16,335 bases of DNA from JAFLCA01 sp041907145 (lineage in GTDB: Bacteria; Bdellovibrionota_C; UBA2361; JAFLCA01). The position numbers and the translations under genes were made by a program. Location: the NCBI GenBank assembly GCA_041907145.1, contig JAYRHW010000005.1:1-16335 (forward strand). Reading direction: 5' to 3'. Each line of letters opens with the position of its first letter. The stretch's first letter is position 1. Below, in pieces: positions 1 through 7,481 of the stretch. The notes under the pieces are model-generated. The model saw only the letters and a program-made list of their open reading frames with translations. It had not been told where the DNA came from and searched no databases.

Positions 1-99
1 GAAAGCAATGCTGATGATTGGATTAGCAAGAACGACAAGCCAGAAAACTGGATCAGCCGAATAAAGGAACTTCTGGCAACTACGGTCGTCGATCTCTAA
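1..99 (+). CDS. C-terminal end of an unidentified protein (partial)
   Basis: Frame 1 is open from the first base to a TAA at 97-99 and gives 32 residues, ending in ...IKELLATTVVDL. The stretch is hydrophilic and rich in Asn, Asp, Lys and Trp, with a short amphipathic helix at the end, and it has no recognisable motif. The start lies outside the window. It is convergent with the minus-strand exosortase operon that ends at 187. The 87-bp gap between them shows no clear hairpin terminator. I cannot assign a family. That it is a real gene rather than a chance open frame is only likely, because 33 open codons is a short run. Confidence 0.4.
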   Translation, partial: ESNADDWISKNDKPENWISRIKELLATTVVDL

Positions 100-186
100 G
101 AAACCCTACTTCGACTCAGACCCCCAGGCGTAAATCGTGAAGCTCCTATTTTCTTCGATACGATTAGGTAAAAACCTCGGAGTGCA

Positions 187-696
187 TTATCTGATCGCCT
201 CTGCCACAGTCTCCGCCCACCACGGCCCGGAACTTGTGCCCATCGTCGCAGCCCAAAACCAGGCAGAAGTGTCGCTAAAACTCACTCCGCTGGTATCTCG
301 AATTCGCTCACACACCCGCAGGCTCGTACTTTGGCGCTGAGCCGAAAAACAGCCCCAATGATCCCCGCTACTATCAACGCGTACGGGCAGGGGATGTACG
401 GCATATCCGGCTCCGCGAAAGCAGTCTGACGCGGGATGCAACTTTCTCGTATCCTTCGTGACCCAGCGGAGAATGATTTCCCTGCTTCCGTCAGTAAATC
501 TTCCGATCTTTCCAGGAAAATCTCTGGAGAACGCCTCCTCGCGCTCAGTGAGAGGAAGCGGAATAAGCTCATTATTCTGCAGCGTAGCCGGCCAGCCGGG
601 AAATGCCAGGGAGGGCCTTGCAGTTTGCACTGGCAGCCAAAGCGGGCGCAAAGCCGCAACAAGAATAAGGCTAAACCAGACGAGGGTTTTCACCAT
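187..696 (-). CDS. EpsI-like exosortase-associated protein
   Basis: A small exported protein of 169 residues with an N-terminal hydrophobic segment (about residues 4-22) that could be a signal peptide or anchor. The central motif H87-P-A-S-D-C92-F-R-G-A-G-Y resembles the conserved His/Cys stretch of the EpsI-type domain found fused or adjacent to exosortases. The C-terminal WFWAATMG...GPWW is also in the style of EpsI domains. Its exact role in such systems is unsettled; a part in exosortase function or target processing is assumed from constant linkage. The gene overlaps the 3' end of the exosortase gene by 26 bp, which suggests translational coupling. I chose the ATG at 696. A TTG at 729 and a GTG at 693 are alternatives, and none has a strong Shine-Dalgarno. 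It is the last gene of the operon. Family assignment rests on motif and context, not on a search. Confidence 0.72.
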   Translation of the reverse strand: MVKTLVWFSLILVAALRPLWLPVQTARPSLAFPGWPATLQNNELIPLPLTEREEAFSRDFPGKIGRFTDGSREIILRWVTKDTRKLHPASDCFRGAGYAVHPLPVRVDSSGDHWGCFSAQRQSTSLRVCERIRDTSGVSFSDTSAWFWAATMGTSSGPWWAETVAEAIR

Positions 697-1477
697 ATAC
701 GCGTATCCAACGAATAAAAGCGAGCACAAGCACAGCGTTCATGAAGAAGCATAGTAAGCCGACTCCGCTGTGGAACCATGTCGGCATCGGAAGAATTCTA
801 GTCTCAGAGAAGAAGAGCACGAATGTGCGGAGAATATTCGCCAAAAAAACGCTGAAAGCTGCAAAGGTGTAAGCAAGCCAAGTCTTACGATTGGAGAGAT
901 GAGCAAAACTTGCAAGCGTGAAGCAAAAGTACAGTCCTCCCCAGAGCATTTTAATCCCACTGCAAGGCGCGTCGATGACTACGTAGTCCCCGCGCCAAAG
1001 CAGAGTCGTTCCATGCGCGGTAACAAACTCTCCACAGCTACGCAGCAAGAAAGCAGCGATTTCGCCATTCACGACACGCAGCGGAAATCCTAAATAGAAC
1101 TGCAACGATGCAATGATAGGCAGCGACAGTAATGTCAGCGCTGCAAAGCCAAGATGCAGCGTTGTGCCAAGTAGGAGAGGGCTTATCGTCAGAGTAATTG
1201 AGAGCATGGCCAAACCCGCACGCGCTAAGGAGGGCAAAGCCGAGTAGAACAACACGTAGATCAGCAGGGGCAGAGAAGCGGCCAAACTTACCGGTATCGG
1301 CCTTCGTGTGCGATTTCTCGCCACGAAGGCCAACCCGGTAAGCAAGGCCGCAACACCCCAAGGTTCATCGGATCCATCCAGCATACGCTCTGCATACCAC
1401 TTCCATACCGGCCAGAAGCACAGAACTTCGGCCGACAGAAAGCTCAATGGCAGGAGGCAGGCCGCCTTAGAGCCCAT
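671..1477 (-). CDS. Exosortase (PEP-CTERM protein-sorting transpeptidase)
   Basis: A polytopic inner-membrane protein of 268 residues. Exosortases recognise the C-terminal PEP-CTERM signal of exported proteins and cleave it. The three catalytic signatures are present and in order: Cys172 in IDAPCSGIKMLWGG, Arg217 in FLANILRTFVLFF, and His236 in TWFHSGVG. About eight hydrophobic segments cover the chain. The start is the ATG at 1477, two bases after the VIT/vWA stop codon, because AGGAG lies five bases upstream. A longer frame back to 1570 would overlap the substrate gene by 91 bp and has no such site. Being tied directly to one PEP-CTERM substrate suggests a dedicated enzyme, unlike the EpsH-type exosortases that serve many targets and sit in exopolysaccharide loci. 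It may belong to a named Xrt subtype that I cannot assign without HMMs. Confidence 0.92.
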   Translation of the reverse strand: MGSKAACLLPLSFLSAEVLCFWPVWKWYAERMLDGSDEPWGVAALLTGLAFVARNRTRRPIPVSLAASLPLLIYVLFYSALPSLARAGLAMLSITLTISPLLLGTTLHLGFAALTLLSLPIIASLQFYLGFPLRVVNGEIAAFLLRSCGEFVTAHGTTLLWRGDYVVIDAPCSGIKMLWGGLYFCFTLASFAHLSNRKTWLAYTFAAFSVFLANILRTFVLFFSETRILPMPTWFHSGVGLLCFFMNAVLVLAFIRWIRVYGENPRLV

Positions 1478-1479
1478 GC

Positions 1480-3516
1480 TTACTCCTGCCACCGGCTCAT
1501 AGCCGTACGCGGGTGGAGCAGCTTGGCTGAGATCCCGATACTGAAGAGCGCGACGAGCAGTAGTGCCCAAGTCTCTGGTTCAGGTACGGAGGGCACTCCG
1601 CCGCCAATCGCGCTGTTCGCCACACCGGCAGGCAGAGGCAGGGGCTGCTTTGCCTTCGTTCCGGGTTCAAATGCTCGGACAATCGTATCAACGGCGATAA
1701 ACGAGGTGTACTTGGTGAGCAAGTTATAGGTAAGCCCGAGGTTGGTAATCAGTGCTACGGTCTCACTGTTTCCCTCCACCTGAACATAATCAGACAACTC
1801 AGCAATCTTGTTCCGGGCCCAGAGAATTCTGAGCGCCTTGTTATCAATTGATTTTGGAGCTGCGCTCAATTCAAGTTCCTGGCGAAAGGGCTTATCACCT
1901 TGCTGACCAGTAACAATCACTTTCCCTGCAGCCTCGCCCCGCCACTTGCCAAATTGAATGACAGGTTTGCTGGCAAACAAATCAGCAATGCCGTCCGGTG
2001 AGACGTCGTACGCATCGAATCCCTCGTAGCGCACTTTGATATTCGAGAGCACAGGACTATCGATATACTCCCGGAATTCGCGTGCACGCACTCGAGCCTC
2101 GGCCGGATTGAGCGCTACAAAGGGCTCCCCGCCGCCGGCCCGAGCCAAGCCTTCAATGAGCAGTCGGTTCACTCCTGAGCCGATGCCAAAAGCAAACACG
2201 TTGCTGGCTCCGAGGTTCTTCTTGACCAAATCAAAGGATTCGGTCTCGACATCAACATAGCCATCCGTAATGACGGCGACGGTGCGCGACATATTTTCTT
2301 CCTTAGGAAGCGAAAATCCCCGTCTGAGCGCCGGGAGCAACTCTGTCCCGCCGCCGCCCTGCTGCTTATCGATGAGTCGAATTGCTGTCGCCACGTTCTC
2401 GGACGTGGCCGCAAGAGAGCGAGGCGACAAAAGTTCGGAGGCGCCAGCGAACAGCAATACATTGAACCTATCGGTAGGCTTCAACTGCGACACCAAGTCC
2501 TTGAGCAAAGTCTTGGCCGTATCAATGGGAAAGCCGTACATGGATCCAGAAACGTCCAAAATGAAGATATACTCGCGGGGAACTATGTCCGCTGGTGAAA
2601 TGCGCTTGGGCGGCTCCAACATCAAAAGGAAGAAGTTTTCTTCGCTCCCCTCGTAAAGCAGGGCGCCGGACTCGATCTTGTTTTCGGCAAGCCTGTATCT
2701 CAGCACGAGATCACGATTGCCGCCGAATTTTTCCTCGGGCAGCAAGTCAATCGATGCCGAGGTAGGATTTTCATAGCTCACCGACACCTGATGCGAGGCG
2801 GAAGTAATATCAGAGATCGGCAGTCCCGCATTAATTTTAGCCTTAAAGCCAAAGGTATAACTCGGAGATTCCCCCTCCTTGAGATAGGGATTTTTCACCC
2901 AATGCTCTGCCGGGGGATTTTCGTCGCTCGTTCCGGATTTGTCTGGTCGATTTGAATAGCGCGGACCTACTACGGTCGGATAGACGAATTCATAGACTCC
3001 ATCCCTAGGAACTAGCGCCTCGGCGTATGAAAGTTCTACGGCGATCTCGTCTCCGGGCATTATATTGGCGACATTCATCCTAAAAACGTTCGGTCGCTCT
3101 TGTTCAAGCAAGGAGGCGCTCTTTCCTTCCTTCTTCGCAGCCTGATACTCAGCCTTCGCCTGAGCGCGCTCCTTAATCTTGGCCTCAATGAGTCGCTCGC
3201 CGATACGCATCGTCACTTTGTACACTGCAGCACGTGTGGACGCTGGAAATACGTACACTGCCTCGAGCGGTTTGCTGCCGCGATTTTGGTATACCTGTTT
3301 GACCTCGACATCGGCGATCATTCCCGCCACCACTACGTCCGCCTCGGTGTGCTTTAACGGCAGCTGCTCCGTATTCGAATCCTCACTCATTACAAAAAAG
3401 TAAGGCGAAAGTGTCTTGTCATTGCCCGCTTCGTTTCGTGACTCCTGGGCAGTAAGGGTTTGCGGAAGAAGACTGACTATGAGGGCGGCGGCGATGCTAC
3501 AGATTCGAGTGTTCAC
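1480..3516 (-). CDS. Secreted VIT/vWA-domain protein with PEP-CTERM sorting signal
   Basis: The 678 residues have this order: signal peptide (1-23, ending LTAQ), VIT (vault/inter-alpha-trypsin) domain at about 35-170, linker, von Willebrand A domain at about 314-490, beta-rich tail, and sorting signal. The metal-dependent adhesion site looks intact: DVSGS at 321-325, Thr391 in GGGGTEL, and Asp418 in ITDGYVD. The C-terminus has VPEPETW at 644-650, a hydrophobic segment 651-666, then a basic stretch with HPR and SR, which is a complete PEP-CTERM signal. It starts with GTG, preceded by GGGAGGAATT, a strong ribosome binding site. VIT/vWA proteins are usually surface or extracellular-matrix proteins that bind ligands through a metal ion; the ligand here is unknown. 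The exosortase gene follows after two bases, so this is almost certainly its substrate. The upstream region carries a tandem cre-tag-like operator. Confidence 0.93.
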   Translation of the reverse strand: MNTRICSIAAALIVSLLPQTLTAQESRNEAGNDKTLSPYFFVMSEDSNTEQLPLKHTEADVVVAGMIADVEVKQVYQNRGSKPLEAVYVFPASTRAAVYKVTMRIGERLIEAKIKERAQAKAEYQAAKKEGKSASLLEQERPNVFRMNVANIMPGDEIAVELSYAEALVPRDGVYEFVYPTVVGPRYSNRPDKSGTSDENPPAEHWVKNPYLKEGESPSYTFGFKAKINAGLPISDITSASHQVSVSYENPTSASIDLLPEEKFGGNRDLVLRYRLAENKIESGALLYEGSEENFFLLMLEPPKRISPADIVPREYIFILDVSGSMYGFPIDTAKTLLKDLVSQLKPTDRFNVLLFAGASELLSPRSLAATSENVATAIRLIDKQQGGGGTELLPALRRGFSLPKEENMSRTVAVITDGYVDVETESFDLVKKNLGASNVFAFGIGSGVNRLLIEGLARAGGGEPFVALNPAEARVRAREFREYIDSPVLSNIKVRYEGFDAYDVSPDGIADLFASKPVIQFGKWRGEAAGKVIVTGQQGDKPFRQELELSAAPKSIDNKALRILWARNKIAELSDYVQVEGNSETVALITNLGLTYNLLTKYTSFIAVDTIVRAFEPGTKAKQPLPLPAGVANSAIGGGVPSVPEPETWALLLVALFSIGISAKLLHPRTAMSRWQE
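1483..1487 (-). promoter_or_regulatory. Ribosome binding site that fixes the exosortase start
   Basis: On the minus strand AGGAG ends five bases before the ATG at 1477. The intervening bases contain the TAA stop of the VIT/vWA gene. Ribosomes finishing the substrate gene can restart directly on the exosortase, which argues for fixed co-production. It also decides against the upstream start at 1570. Confidence 0.75.
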
Positions 3517-3561
3517 AATTCCTCCCGAAGGAAATTAGTTTCTACTCCCTATAATTGCTGA

Positions 3562-3604
3562 GTGAAGTGAAACGCCTCTGAAGCGCAGGTGAAATCGAGG
3601 TGAA
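3562..3604 (-). promoter_or_regulatory. Tandem cre-tag-like operator (CreB box) upstream of the VIT/vWA gene
   Basis: On the plus strand the 5-mers GTGAA, CTGAA, GTGAA and GTGAA start at 3567, 3578, 3589 and 3600, an exact 11-bp period. A further GTGAA at 3562 abuts the first. On the coding strand of the VIT/vWA gene they read TTCAC, TTCAC, TTCAG, TTCAC with 6-bp spacers CTCGAT, CTGCGC and AGGCGT. The described binding site of the response regulator CreB is TTCAC-N6-TTCAC. The distal pair (3589-3604) matches it exactly, and the proximal pair differs in one base. The array ends about ten bases before an AT-rich ATTATAGG (3555-3548) that could be the -10 box, so it would cover the -35 zone, as expected for activation by an OmpR-family regulator. 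The repeats are certain. Binding by CreB is inferred. Confidence 0.75.
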
Positions 3605-3814
3605 ATAGACTACCCGCGTGGTGGTCTAAGAATTGCTAATTAACTCTTCGAGCTAACTGGAGTTTCCGCCGCGCAGGAGCAGACAGGAAATCTTGCTGTG
3701 TTTCTAGCGCCTTAAGTTCGGTGACACCGCAGGCTCTGCAATCGCCCTGGGTAAGGCCAGTGCTAAGTCCAAGAAGGAGCGAAAGGTTCAAGTTTAGGTC
3801 GTGGTTTGACCAAT

Positions 3815-5248
3815 ATGACAGTCGCTGCAGTACGAAATACTCCTAGAATCGCTATCGCAGCGGGCCTTGGCCTCCTACTTTCCACTCTGATTGTCAGTGC
3901 TCCAACTAAAGCCTTTGCAGCCACCAAGTGGCAGCGAAATCTCCAACAGCTGGTGCGCAAAGACAAGGTTCGCAGACGGCTGATGGGCAAGACTTGTTCA
4001 AAAGCCAAAACGATGAATCTCGCCAGCGCATTTTGTGACTTCGATGGCGATGGGTTCGTCAACTACCGAGAAAACAACCTGCCTCTACGCAACGGCAAGA
4101 AGATAAAAATCAGCTTCAAGAAGGCCGATACCGATGGCGACGGACTTACGGACTATGAGGAGCTGCTAAAATTTGGAACCAATCCTCGTGTTGCCGACTC
4201 CGATCATGACGGGCTGCTCGATGGCGAAGAGGTGAAGACTTACGGAACCGATCCGCTCAATCCTGACAGCGATGGCAACGGAATCATGGACGGTGAGCAG
4301 TATCTAAACCCCGGCGGCAGTTGCGGCCCTTCGAACTTCACCCCAGGCGGTGATACTACGCAGTTTGGAATTCCCTCCGGAGTAACCGGCAACCGCACTC
4401 GCGGGCAGGGAGTCTATCAAACCTATTGTCAAGTCTGCCATCCCAACGGAAATCAGGGGCAGAACCAAACTTACCAGCAGATTGATGCGGCTATCACCGG
4501 AGCTACGGGGAAGCCGATGAATATTCATCTTGATTCGCAGAAACTTGCCGACCTGACGGCATTTCTCAACAAAACGCAAACCGGCGGTACCGGGCCGTGC
4601 CCGACCGCCACACCCGATAGCGGCACGCCTGCGCCTACCGCTACGGCAACGGCCATTCCAAGTCCAACTCCGACCGCATGTCCTGGCGGGAGCTTAAACT
4701 TCAATGAAGCTGGCGATACGACGGCCTTTGGAATTCCGACGCCAATCTCTGGAAATCGGGACGCCGGGCAAATTCAGTACAATGCCACCTGCACCGCCTG
4801 CCATACAGTGCAGGAAAATCGAGGTGCTGACCGGACCTTTGGCCAGCTTAAGTCGGCGTTCTCGACCAATCCGTTTATGAATGGCACTATCACTGGACCA
4901 GTTATCCTCGATGACCAGCAAATCGCAAACGTAATTGCCTACGTTCATCGCAACGATACGGGCGGATGCTCGGTCTCCGGCACACCAACCCCTGTACCAA
5001 CGCCCAACCCCGTAACACAGGGCGCTGCGATTTTCACGGCTACTTGCCTTAGCTGCCATGCCATTAGTCCGCAAGGCAGAGTAGCTCATATAGACCGTCA
5101 CCCTTCCCTCAATCAAATTCATGAAGCTCTGTGGACCGGGCCAGATGAAATGCCGCAATATCAGAATCTAACGGCAGGGGTTGTTCAGGGCCCCCCGTAT
5201 TCCAGCACTGAGATGGCGCTCTGGAGCTACCTCAACAGCCTGCCGTAG
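3815..5248 (+). CDS. Secreted tri-heme c-type cytochrome with thrombospondin type 3 repeats
   Basis: 477 residues from the ATG at 3815. A TTG nine bases upstream is an alternative and has AGG at better spacing. The order is: signal peptide ending near AFA-AT (about residue 36); four Asp-rich calcium-binding type-3 motifs beginning at about 75, 105, 128 and 151 (for example DTDGDGLTDYEE); then three cytochrome c modules with CQVCH (205-209), CTACH (326-330) and CLSCH (411-415). Plausible distal methionines are M235, M355 and M446. Pro/Thr-rich linkers flanked by cysteines separate the modules. The first two modules are duplicates sharing GDTT-x-FGIP, GNR and GQ before the heme. The protein should lie in the periplasm or at the surface and carry electrons; its partners are unknown. 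It is divergent from the VIT/vWA operon and convergent with creC. No oxidase or reductase subunit is adjacent. Confidence 0.88.
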   Translation: MTVAAVRNTPRIAIAAGLGLLLSTLIVSAPTKAFAATKWQRNLQQLVRKDKVRRRLMGKTCSKAKTMNLASAFCDFDGDGFVNYRENNLPLRNGKKIKISFKKADTDGDGLTDYEELLKFGTNPRVADSDHDGLLDGEEVKTYGTDPLNPDSDGNGIMDGEQYLNPGGSCGPSNFTPGGDTTQFGIPSGVTGNRTRGQGVYQTYCQVCHPNGNQGQNQTYQQIDAAITGATGKPMNIHLDSQKLADLTAFLNKTQTGGTGPCPTATPDSGTPAPTATATAIPSPTPTACPGGSLNFNEAGDTTAFGIPTPISGNRDAGQIQYNATCTACHTVQENRGADRTFGQLKSAFSTNPFMNGTITGPVILDDQQIANVIAYVHRNDTGGCSVSGTPTPVPTPNPVTQGAAIFTATCLSCHAISPQGRVAHIDRHPSLNQIHEALWTGPDEMPQYQNLTAGVVQGPPYSSTEMALWSYLNSLP

Positions 5249-5349
5249 GTTTTGGCGGCTACATATGATTCGCGCACTTGAGCAGCACTGAATTCAGGGG
5301 ATTCAGGCCCCAAGCCCAGTTATGCAGGCTAAATTCAACACAACTTGCC

Positions 5350-6789
5350 TCAAGACTTCCCAGAGAGGCAGCGCAGCGTAACGGTGGCAACAGCGCCGGA
5401 CGGCTGTCGATTCTCCAGGGTAACAAAACCTCCATGAAGCTCGGCTACTTCCTTCACGAGCGGCAATCCCAGTCCAGTGCTCTTCTTGCCCGAATCTGGA
5501 CGTGGCAGAGAGTAAAACTGTTCAAATACCCTGGTCTTTGCCCACTCCGGAATCCCAGTTCCAGAGTCCTCTACCGCCAGAGTCACCTGGCCCTGCTGTT
5601 CTGAGACCTTGACCTTCACGACTCCGCCGCGCGGAGTAAAGTCGAGCGCATTTTGAAGCAAATGAGACAGCGCCTCGGTAAGCCAAAACCTATCTCCCAT
5701 CACGAGGCTGGAGCTTTCACCCTCAAAGCTCAAGGTAATGCCTTTACCCTGAGCCGCCGCCTGATGCTCCTCGACAAGCTGCTTGGCGATAGCCTGCAGA
5801 GATAATTTCTCGCTCGATCCAAGTTCACCTCGCCGCTGGAGCGTCGACAGGCCCAGCAGCCGCTCGACGAGTTTTTGGAGTCTGGTTGTTTCACGTTCGA
5901 TATTTCCAAGAAATTGACTGCGCTTGTCACTCGGCAGATCCTCCTTGAGGAGCTCGACAGCACCCTTAATGCCCGACAAAGGACTCTTAACTTCGTGGGT
6001 CAACGTCTGTACGTACTTCTCGACATATTGCTTACCCTCCAGCGCCTCCTTCATCTCGACAAACGCCTTTCCTAACTCGGAAATCTCGCCGCTGCCGAGC
6101 TCCGGCGCGCCAACTCGCCGTCCATCACGCACGGCACGCGCATATTCGGTAAGCACACGAATCGGGCTCGTGACCCAATGCGAAAGCAAGGCTGCCAGCA
6201 AAACCACAGCCGCGCAGACCAGCATTCCTCCATTAAAGATTTTATGCTGCGCAGTGTTCACAAGTTGATTTGCAGTAGCCGTAGGTTTACCAACCGAGAC
6301 AACCCCAATAGTCTTCCCGTTCTGGATAACAGGGGCTGCTACATACATGGTACTGGCGGGTATGTCGGGGTTGTCTCGCGAGGTACGCGCTCCATACTCG
6401 CCACTCAGGGTGAGGGATACATCACGCCACTTAGAGTAATCTTGTCCCTCGTCCCGACCGTTTGCGGAATCATACAGGACGATTCCTTTGGAATCCGTGA
6501 CATAGACGCGCAAGTCGATTGCGGTCTTTTCGATGTTGTAAATCGTAGCTTTGAAGCTTCTACCGAGAGCGTCGCGCATGGCAGCGCGCAGCGGTTCGGT
6601 GACAAGGGTTCCATCCTTCGCAGACACTGCCAGTTCCGCCGCCAGCACGGTAGCAAAGTCCACCAGCGGCTCCTCGGTGGACTCACGGTACCGCGGTGAA
6701 AGATCATCAACGATCCAATCAATGAGAAGGTAGAAACCCAGTCCTGCGACAATCAAGAACGAAAGTATGATCTTCGCTCCGATGCGCAT
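5350..6789 (-). CDS. creC: CreC-like sensor histidine kinase
   Basis: About 479 residues from the ATG at 6789: TM1 (4-26), a periplasmic sensor region to about 185, TM2 (about 186-202), a HAMP linker, then the kinase core. The H-box is LTHEVKSPLSGIKG with phospho-acceptor His265. The N-box is QNALDFTP (Asn380). G1 is DSGTGIPEW, the F-box is FEQFYSL and G2 is STGLGLPLV, so the kinase appears active. The overall layout and adjacency to a CreB-like regulator support the CreC assignment. CreC in enterobacteria responds to carbon and metabolic state, and in Aeromonas and Pseudomonas to beta-lactam or envelope stress; the signal here is unknown. The start overlaps the creB stop as TGATG, which favours the ATG at 6789 over a GTG at 6795. 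No creD gene is in the window. The gene ends 101 bp from the convergent cytochrome gene, with only a 4-bp GGGG/CCCC inverted repeat between. Confidence 0.85.
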   Translation of the reverse strand: MRIGAKIILSFLIVAGLGFYLLIDWIVDDLSPRYRESTEEPLVDFATVLAAELAVSAKDGTLVTEPLRAAMRDALGRSFKATIYNIEKTAIDLRVYVTDSKGIVLYDSANGRDEGQDYSKWRDVSLTLSGEYGARTSRDNPDIPASTMYVAAPVIQNGKTIGVVSVGKPTATANQLVNTAQHKIFNGGMLVCAAVVLLAALLSHWVTSPIRVLTEYARAVRDGRRVGAPELGSGEISELGKAFVEMKEALEGKQYVEKYVQTLTHEVKSPLSGIKGAVELLKEDLPSDKRSQFLGNIERETTRLQKLVERLLGLSTLQRRGELGSSEKLSLQAIAKQLVEEHQAAAQGKGITLSFEGESSSLVMGDRFWLTEALSHLLQNALDFTPRGGVVKVKVSEQQGQVTLAVEDSGTGIPEWAKTRVFEQFYSLPRPDSGKKSTGLGLPLVKEVAELHGGFVTLENRQPSGAVATVTLRCLSGKS

Positions 6790-7481
6790 CAGCACTCTTT
6801 GAGCGAATAGCCAAAGCCGCGGTGAGTTATGATGTAGTCTTCATCGGCATCGATCGCTCGGATCTTGCCTCGTATAGTCTTGATATGGGTGTCCACGGTC
6901 CGCGCCAGGCTCATATCAGGCTCTTCCCAGGCCCGATCCATCAGTTCATCACGAGAGTACACTCGGCCGGGATTACGAATGAGAACGCACAACAACTTGT
7001 ACTCGGTACGCGACAGGTCCAAGGGTTCGCCCTTGAACGAAATCACTACCCGCGATTCGTCGATAGAAAATATTGCCGAGGAATTCTTGGCGGCTTTCTG
7101 CGCAGCCTCGGTGCTGCGCCGCAAAATTGCCCGCACCCTGGCTACGAGCTCACGCGGACTGAAAGGCTTTACTACATAGTCATCAGCTCCTAGTTCCAAT
7201 CCAACGACTCGGTCAACTTCGTCTGCGCGAGCCGTCAGAAAGAGCACCGGAATGTTGGACTGCGCTCGCATACTCTTGCACAATTCAAAGCCGTTGATAT
7301 CAGGAAGTCCGACATCCAGAATTGCCAATGCCAGGTCGTGAGCTTTGAGAGCCTCGAGAGCATCCTGGGCGGTGCGGCACAGAACCGGCTCGAAGCCCTC
7401 GGTAGAGAGCGCATACGATACGGTGTCGCTGATCGAGGGCTCGTCTTCGACGATGAGAATTTTACGCTTAGGCCCGTTCAT
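6789..7481 (-). CDS. creB: CreB-like OmpR-family response regulator
   Basis: 230 residues: a receiver domain with the acidic pocket VEDE (Asp13), phospho-acceptor Asp56 in ILDVGLPD, Thr83 in FLTAR and Lys105 in VVKPFSPRE, followed by a winged-helix DNA-binding domain (about 135-230). Long runs match my recollection of E. coli CreB, including DVGLPDI-x-GFELC, PVLFLTAR followed by EVDR, GADDYV-x-KPFSPRE, and RTVDTHIKT in the recognition region. That similarity separates it from PhoB or OmpR. The start codon overlaps the mnmE stop as ATGA, so it is translated after mnmE. CreB binds TTCAC-N6-TTCAC direct repeats, and such an array occurs upstream of the VIT/vWA gene at 3562-3604. I saw no array upstream of creB itself, though I scanned by eye only. 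Confidence 0.88.
   Translation of the reverse strand: MNGPKRKILIVEDEPSISDTVSYALSTEGFEPVLCRTAQDALEALKAHDLALAILDVGLPDINGFELCKSMRAQSNIPVLFLTARADEVDRVVGLELGADDYVVKPFSPRELVARVRAILRRSTEAAQKAAKNSSAIFSIDESRVVISFKGEPLDLSRTEYKLLCVLIRNPGRVYSRDELMDRAWEEPDMSLARTVDTHIKTIRGKIRAIDADEDYIITHRGFGYSLKEC

Noticed and set aside
137..340. Plus-strand open frame over the EpsI-like gene
   Set aside because: It lies antisense to a gene with recognisable motifs and operon context, and its own translation shows no domain.
1478..1570. N-terminal extension of the exosortase to 1570
   Set aside because: It would overlap the substrate gene by 91 bp, and the ATG at 1477 has AGGAG at ideal spacing directly after the upstream stop codon.
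3550..3555. TATAAT on the plus strand as a promoter for the cytochrome
   Set aside because: It lies more than 250 bases from the cytochrome start without a matching -35. The AT-rich block is better explained as the -10 of the opposite VIT/vWA gene.
3708..3766. Short lysine-rich open frame ending near 3790 just before the cytochrome gene
   Set aside because: It has no ATG, GTG or TTG start after the preceding stop and is only about 30 codons long.
3774..3779. Strong Shine-Dalgarno AAGGAG upstream of the cytochrome
   Set aside because: No start codon follows at a usable distance in the cytochrome frame; the nearest starts are 27 and 36 bases away, so it probably does not serve this gene.
5297..5311. 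GGGG/CCCC inverted repeat between the cytochrome and creC as a bidirectional terminator
   Set aside because: The stem is 4 bp with no U-tract; it is too weak to call.
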